From Bacteroidota bacterium (GTDB lineage Bacteria; Bacteroidota; Bacteroidia; Chitinophagales; LD1), in contig PLSN01000178.1 of the NCBI GenBank assembly GCA_003165135.1, positions 3,011-13,716 on the forward strand: DNA of 10,706 bases. Direction: 5' to 3'. The translations under genes were made by a program, and so were the position numbers. How positions within the stretch are numbered: position 1 is the first letter of the stretch; each line of letters opens with the position of its first letter. The notes under the pieces were generated by a model. It did no database searches. It was not told the DNA's origin and was given only the letters and a program-made list of their open reading frames with translations. This document shows, in pieces, positions 7,084 through 10,706 of this stretch.

Positions 7084-7111
7084 TATTCTCTATTCACTAT
7101 TCGTTATTCTC
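7084..7111. repeat. AT-rich heptad repeat, four units, overlapping the end of the MFS gene
   Basis: Four heptads read on the plus strand as TATTCTC, TATTCAC, TATTCGT, TATTCTC. Two of them lie within the last codons of the MFS gene, so the repeat encodes its terminal ENNE and stop. The other two fill the spacer up to the ATG at 7083. On the mRNA the units are GAGAATA, ACGAATA, GTGAATA and GAGAATA. They share the pattern of the repeat at 6031-6060. Confidence 0.8.
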
Positions 7112-8353
7112 TAAATAATTCAGGTCCTTTCCGAAAGTTTCCTCAGTATAGTGTAATGCTATCAGCGGGAGGATGATAATAAATACCGCCAGTATCTCTG
7201 CGCTTACTATTTTATTAAAAGACCCTTGCAATAATGCAAAGCAGATAGACATGATAGGCAGTGAGCCGCGGATGAGATTCGGCACTGTCGTGGTAACTGT
7301 CGCGCGTATGTTTGTACCGAACTGCTCTGCTGCATTGGTGATGATGACCGCCCAGAAGCCGGTACCTATGCCTGTGATGACCATTGCGGTATAAAAGTAT
7401 GTAGCACTTTTCCCACCTGCCATGAAGTACATCACGAAACCCACGGCCGTCAGCAGCAGAAAATAAAACACTGCTTTCTTTCTGCTTTGCAGCCATTGGC
7501 TCATCCATCCGCAGAGGAAGTTGCCCAGTGTGATACCTGCATACGAATACATGATGGCATCACCCCCGCTTACCTTACCTTGTATATTCAACAGCTTCGT
7601 TGAGGCAAACTCCGGCGAGAAGGTCACCAGTATACCTACTGCAAACCATGTCGGCAGGCCCACTATGACACAGCGCAGATATTTGATGAATATCTTTCCG
7701 CTTTTGAAAAGCATCAGAAAGTTTCCTTTCTCCACTGACTGCTCCTGCATTCCTTTGAAGATGCCTGATTCATATACGCTGATGCGCAGGATGAGCAATG
7801 CCAAACCTAACACTCCACCGAGAAAATAACATCCTCTCCAGTTGTCACCAAAGAAACGATTGACCCCACCGGCAAAAACAGCACCCGATACACCGACCAG
7901 CGCCACTATCATGGTGCCATAGCCTCGTTTTTCTTTTGGTAGCGACTCTGCTACGAGGGTAATGCCTGCCCCCAGTTCTCCTGCGAGACCGAAGCCTGCT
8001 ATGAACCGCCATATAGCATATTGTGTCACGTCATGCGCGAAACCATTGGCAATATTAGCGATCGAGTAGATGATGATAGAGCCAAACAGCACCGAGAGTC
8101 TGCCTTTCTTATCGCCGATCACGCCCCACATCACACCGCCTATGAGCATACCGATCATTTGTATATTGATGAGCAGGAGTCCGTATGTCGATACTTCTTC
8201 TTTGCTATAGCCCATTGAGGTCAGGCTCTTGACACGCACGATGCTGAATAGTAGCAGGTCATATATGTCTACGAAGTATCCCAACGCCGCTACTATGACA
8301 CCGGCAGTGAGGATAGATGTGGCGTATTTGACTTGGGCGTTGTCTTGCTGCAT
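7097..8353 (-). CDS. Major facilitator superfamily transporter
   Basis: The 418-residue inner membrane protein has a pattern of about twelve hydrophobic helices. Helix 1 carries the acidic pair D29 and D32 (GYFVDIYDLLLF), and the loop between helices 2 and 3 has the superfamily signature GDKKGR (80-85). Helices 4 and 5 carry the conserved RFIAGFGLAGELGAG (116-130) and VAESLPKEKRG (134-144). This arrangement is typical of the metabolite:proton symporter and sugar-phosphate/aromatic acid branches, so proton-coupled uptake of a small organic acid or sugar is likely, but the substrate cannot be assigned. The ATG at 8353 follows an inverted repeat (8363-8382). Its 3' end runs into a heptad repeat and then the DUF2279 gene, suggesting one transcript with the following genes. 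Confidence 0.9.
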   Translation of the reverse strand: MQQDNAQVKYATSILTAGVIVAALGYFVDIYDLLLFSIVRVKSLTSMGYSKEEVSTYGLLLINIQMIGMLIGGVMWGVIGDKKGRLSVLFGSIIIYSIANIANGFAHDVTQYAIWRFIAGFGLAGELGAGITLVAESLPKEKRGYGTMIVALVGVSGAVFAGGVNRFFGDNWRGCYFLGGVLGLALLILRISVYESGIFKGMQEQSVEKGNFLMLFKSGKIFIKYLRCVIVGLPTWFAVGILVTFSPEFASTKLLNIQGKVSGGDAIMYSYAGITLGNFLCGWMSQWLQSRKKAVFYFLLLTAVGFVMYFMAGGKSATYFYTAMVITGIGTGFWAVIITNAAEQFGTNIRATVTTTVPNLIRGSLPIMSICFALLQGSFNKIVSAEILAVFIIILPLIALHYTEETFGKDLNYLENNE

Positions 8354-8362
8354 GAATTTTCG

Positions 8363-8382
8363 TTTTGTAAGTATTTACAAAA
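8363..8382. promoter_or_regulatory. Inverted repeat before the MFS gene, operator-like
   Basis: A perfect 8-bp inverted repeat, TTTTGTAA, four bases, TTACAAAA, lies 9 bp before the MFS start. The 20-bp size and dyad symmetry fit a binding site for a dimeric repressor, but the sequence is AT-rich and could arise by chance. No complete promoter was found in the 84-bp spacer. Confidence 0.35.
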
Positions 8383-8437
8383 TACAAAAATGAACTTACT
8401 AAATTTTTGGTTTATCCTATTTTACTGATTTCCAAAT

Positions 8438-9502
8438 CTACGGATTGACTTTTCTAGACGAGAGATGATAGTATATGAAAGTGGTATTGGCCAGCAGAAG
8501 CATAGCACCTGCCTGATGCAGCACGCCCCATAGCACAGGCACATGGCCTATACAATGTATCACAGTGATGATGCCCAGAGTGGCTTGCAGCAATACCGCA
8601 AAAGGAAATAGTGTGACACCGGTATTAAACACTTTATCTTTTGAGAGGCCGCGCAGCTGAAAGAAAAAGTAAATGATCACAATGACCAGCAGATAAGCAG
8701 TACACCTATGCAGAAGTTGTATCAGGCTTGCTTCCCAAAATGCTGTCGCATCATAGTACAGTATCCCGCCCCATTTGACAGGCATATTTGATAGAGCTGA
8801 AGGTATCCATTCGCCATTCATGGTCGGCCATGTAGGATAGGCGAGTCCTGCTTTCATACCTGACAGGATGCCTCCGAGAAAAAGCTGGATGAAAAGCAAC
8901 AGCATCACCAGGAGTGCTATTCTTCTTTGCTTAGGTGCATATATCCGCACTTTATCCCCTTCACGCATCACATATACTGTCAGCCATACGAGATAGGACA
9001 GGATAATGAGTGCAAAGAAAAGATGCGTCGAAAGCTTGAGTGGTGATACATATGGTTTGTCGATCAGGCCGCTGGCTACCATGATCCAGCCTAGCGTCGC
9101 GATGAGTGCGCCAAGCACAAACAGCATAGACAGTTTGATCATCAGGTCGCGGTCTATCCATTTTTTATAAATAAAATAAAACAGGCCTGCGAGAAAAACC
9201 ACACCAAGCAGCCGTGCATTAAACCGATGAAAGAACTCCCAGAAATAAATGAATTTAAACTCACTCAGGTCCATGTCCTGATTGATGAGATTGTACTGCG
9301 GCGTCTGCTGGTATTTGCCAAACTCATCCTGCCACTTAGCTTCAGACAGTGGCGGAATGGTGCCTGTCACGATGTCCCACTTAGTGATAGACAATCCCGA
9401 TCCTGTCAGCCTCGTCACGCCACCAATGATGACCTGAAAGAAGACCATACAGCAGCCGGCTATGAGCCATGCACCTATTATTTTTCGGGCTATCGGAGGC
9501 AT
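8438..9502 (-). CDS. ctaA: Heme A synthase, COX15/CtaA family
   Basis: Heme A synthase oxidises the C8 methyl group of heme O to the formyl group of heme A, the cofactor of aa3-type cytochrome oxidases, in the inner membrane. The 354-residue protein has eight predicted helices in two related halves. All four heme-ligating histidines are present: His92 (in EFFHRFNARLLG, with Glu89), His160, His265 (LLHR) and His329. The long first periplasmic loop GGVTRLTGSGLSITKW (27-42) followed by GTIPPLSEAKW (47-57) is the COX15-type (proteobacterial/mitochondrial) form rather than the shorter Bacillus type. It has its own promoter and leader hairpin upstream and stands apart from any oxidase or ctaB gene in this window. 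The MFS gene follows after 84 bp with no clear terminator between. Confidence 0.95.
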   Translation of the reverse strand: MPPIARKIIGAWLIAGCCMVFFQVIIGGVTRLTGSGLSITKWDIVTGTIPPLSEAKWQDEFGKYQQTPQYNLINQDMDLSEFKFIYFWEFFHRFNARLLGVVFLAGLFYFIYKKWIDRDLMIKLSMLFVLGALIATLGWIMVASGLIDKPYVSPLKLSTHLFFALIILSYLVWLTVYVMREGDKVRIYAPKQRRIALLVMLLLFIQLFLGGILSGMKAGLAYPTWPTMNGEWIPSALSNMPVKWGGILYYDATAFWEASLIQLLHRCTAYLLVIVIIYFFFQLRGLSKDKVFNTGVTLFPFAVLLQATLGIITVIHCIGHVPVLWGVLHQAGAMLLLANTTFIYYHLSSRKVNP

Positions 9503-9530
9503 CGTGGTTTTTATTTAAGATTAAAATATC

Positions 9531-9563
9531 AACCCTCAAAGGGTTTGGAACCCTTTGAGGGTT
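9531..9563. repeat. Perfect 15-bp palindrome with 3-nt loop in the ctaA leader
   Basis: AACCCTCAAAGGGTT at 9531-9545 and its exact complement AACCCTTTGAGGGTT at 9549-9563 flank TGG. Each arm is itself a small inverted repeat (AACCC, GGGTT), so alternative folds are possible. It lies between the predicted ctaA transcription start (about 9565) and the ATG at 9502, so it should form a stable hairpin at the very 5' end of the mRNA. It resembles palindromes dispersed in Bacteroidota genomes. Confidence 0.85.
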
Positions 9564-9570
9564 CGGACAA

Positions 9571-9602
9571 CAAACATACTGCCTGAGTCCATACTATCCA
9601 AA
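9571..9602 (-). promoter_or_regulatory. Bacteroidota-type promoter of ctaA
   Basis: On the minus strand TTTG (9602-9599), a 20-bp spacer and TATGTTTG (9578-9571) match the Bacteroidota primary sigma factor consensus (TTTG, 19-21 bp, TAnnTTTG) exactly. Transcription would begin near 9565, giving a leader of about 63 nt before the ctaA ATG. It lies just downstream of the terminator of the OmpA gene. Confidence 0.75.
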
Positions 9603-9613
9603 GGGACAAGCAT

Positions 9614-9643
9614 AAAAAAAGCCACCCTATTGGGATGGCTTTT
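9614..9643 (-). terminator. Rho-independent terminator of the OmpA-family gene
   Basis: The minus-strand RNA folds as AAAAGCCA-U-CCC, loop AAUA, GGG-UGGCUUUU with one bulged U, followed by further U residues (seven in a row in all). It lies 20 bp after the stop codon and separates this gene from the ctaA promoter. Confidence 0.88.
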
Positions 9644-9663
9644 GAATTATTTGAGATCAGTTC

Positions 9664-10706
9664 TTATTTATTAGAACCTGCTTTGAGTCCCGGGTGCGGT
9701 GCCGGTGGGTTGCTTTCGCCTTTCTCACCGTCGCCGGCATAGTTGAAGTCTACCCTTCTTGCTTTTTTGCGCTCAGCAGGAGTTTTGTTAGCATCTGCTT
9801 TTTTGCCTCCCTGATACTTCACGATGAATCGGTCACGGGAGATGCCGTATTTCTCTACCAGATAGTCGACTACTGATGTGGCACGGTTGTATGCCAGTTG
9901 CTCATTGTATTTCTGATCGTTCTTAGACTCATCCACACCTGTTACGATCATTTTCACGTCAGGGCACATTTGCAGTTTCTCAGCTACCTGATGCAGTGCA
10001 CTCTGATATGCAGGATCTATATAGTATTTATCGTCGTCGAAGAATACTCCGGGCATTTCCATCTTAGAGCAGTCATACTGTCCACGACCACCTTTGCCAC
10101 CTTTGTTTTTGCCGCCATTGGTGAGCACTTTGCCGTCTGGCCCGATGACCGGTTTGCCATTGGCGTCAAACACTGTGTCTCCGCCTTCAGCATTGTCGCA
10201 GCATGGATTTGGTGGTATGATGGCCACCCCATTCTGATCGATAGGGTATCCCGGAGGTGAGAATGGTTCTTTGTCATCACAGTCAGGTATACCATCCTTA
10301 TCACTATCGAGTATCACACCATGTACATCTACAGGGCATCCTTTCTTGGTATTAGGCTCTTTGTCCAGTCTGTCCGGCACACCGTCTTCGTCAGTATCCT
10401 TGAAGAGGTCAGCGGCGATCTTATCAGGATTTGCGTCGCTGAGTTTCTTGTATGTAAACGCCATCGGGTTCAGCCACCACAGTGGTTCTACTGCATTCTT
10501 GCCTATCTGGAAGTTCACGCGGACCATGGTGCTGAAATACTGATCATTGTGTGGTGCATATCCGCCCAAGACATCAGATTGAAAGTTTACCCCGTCAAGA
10601 TTGCTGTTGTTATTATAAGTAAACCGCTCTTCTATACCCAGTGTGACCCATTTAGATACGTGAAAGTCTATCCCAGCACCTACACTGAAATCCGGTACCA
10701 GATAAA
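9664..10706 (-). CDS. OmpA-family outer membrane protein (5' partial)
   Basis: The frame is open to the right edge, so the start is outside the window; the first in-window start codon (TTG, 10569) is not used. About 346 residues are visible. The first 65 or so (through VNFQIGKNAVEPLWW) are the end of a beta-barrel with alternating strands. Two thrombospondin type 3 calcium-binding repeats follow at about 10401-10258 (DTDEDGVPDRLDKEP, DSDKDGIPDCDDKEP), then a Gly/Lys-rich linker with a CC pair. The C-terminal OmpA domain (about 10074-9740) should bind peptidoglycan and link the outer membrane to the wall. Its ligand-binding motif is altered: the usual GH.D is GVDE, with Glu at the key Asp position, while the partner Arg (in YNRATSVVDYL) is kept. 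The tail is Pro/Gly-rich (NPPAPHPGLKAGSNK). A strong terminator follows. Confidence 0.88.
   Translation of the reverse strand, partial: YLVPDFSVGAGIDFHVSKWVTLGIEERFTYNNNSNLDGVNFQSDVLGGYAPHNDQYFSTMVRVNFQIGKNAVEPLWWLNPMAFTYKKLSDANPDKIAADLFKDTDEDGVPDRLDKEPNTKKGCPVDVHGVILDSDKDGIPDCDDKEPFSPPGYPIDQNGVAIIPPNPCCDNAEGGDTVFDANGKPVIGPDGKVLTNGGKNKGGKGGRGQYDCSKMEMPGVFFDDDKYYIDPAYQSALHQVAEKLQMCPDVKMIVTGVDESKNDQKYNEQLAYNRATSVVDYLVEKYGISRDRFIVKYQGGKKADANKTPAERKKARRVDFNYAGDGEKGESNPPAPHPGLKAGSNK

Noticed and set aside
8433..8440. TAGATTTG on the minus strand, a perfect -7 match before the MFS gene
   Set aside because: No TTTG is found 19-21 bp upstream and the match overlaps the ctaA stop codon; an 8-mer with two free positions occurs by chance.
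1..10706. Defence system, prophage, insertion sequence, CRISPR or tRNA
   Set aside because: I looked for transposase, integrase, nuclease-helicase and toxin-antitoxin patterns, regular spaced repeats and tRNA-like folds and saw none; the genes are mainly housekeeping and envelope functions.

Overview
The window looks like an ordinary chromosomal segment of a Bacteroidota bacterium, probably from the Chitinophagia/Sphingobacteriia side. The grounds are: an OmpA-family protein with thrombospondin type 3 linker repeats; starts without clear Shine-Dalgarno sequences; one complete Bacteroidota-type promoter (TTTG, 20 bp, TAnnTTTG) before the heme A synthase gene; and short AT-rich heptad repeats and palindromes between genes. 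The family placement comes from reading the proteins by eye; no search was run.

Layout, left to right. A plus-strand ABC exporter, cut by the left edge (1-1253), converges on a minus-strand Mn-type superoxide dismutase gene, sodA (1347-1958). A long compound hairpin lies between them. Upstream of sodA on the minus strand is tadA (2106-2552), separated from sodA by a hairpin repeat. The tadA start overlaps the end of a flippase-like membrane protein gene (2536-3498). Divergent from that gene, only 33 bp away, is ruvC (TTG start, 3532-4080), followed by secreted msrB (4152-4667).

msrB converges on a minus-strand run that occupies the rest of the window. In transcription order from the right edge it holds: an OmpA-family outer membrane protein (cut by the edge) with a strong terminator; ctaA (heme A synthase) with its own promoter and a leader hairpin; an MFS transporter; a DUF2279 membrane protein; an NAD(P)H-dependent FMN reductase; and an alpha/beta hydrolase. 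The last four are tightly spaced and could be one transcript. Heptad repeats fill the spacers on both sides of the DUF2279 gene.

No pathway ties the whole window together. Several genes deal with oxygen and redox (sodA, msrB, FMN reductase, heme A synthase), but they sit in separate units. I see no tRNA, rRNA, CRISPR, phage, insertion sequence or defence system. No gene-free stretch exceeds 300 bp. The points most worth a second look are the start of the DUF2279 gene (apparent one-base frameshift after a repeat-ATG junction), the heptad repeats, the promoter-palindrome arrangement before ctaA, and the altered peptidoglycan-binding motif of the OmpA protein.
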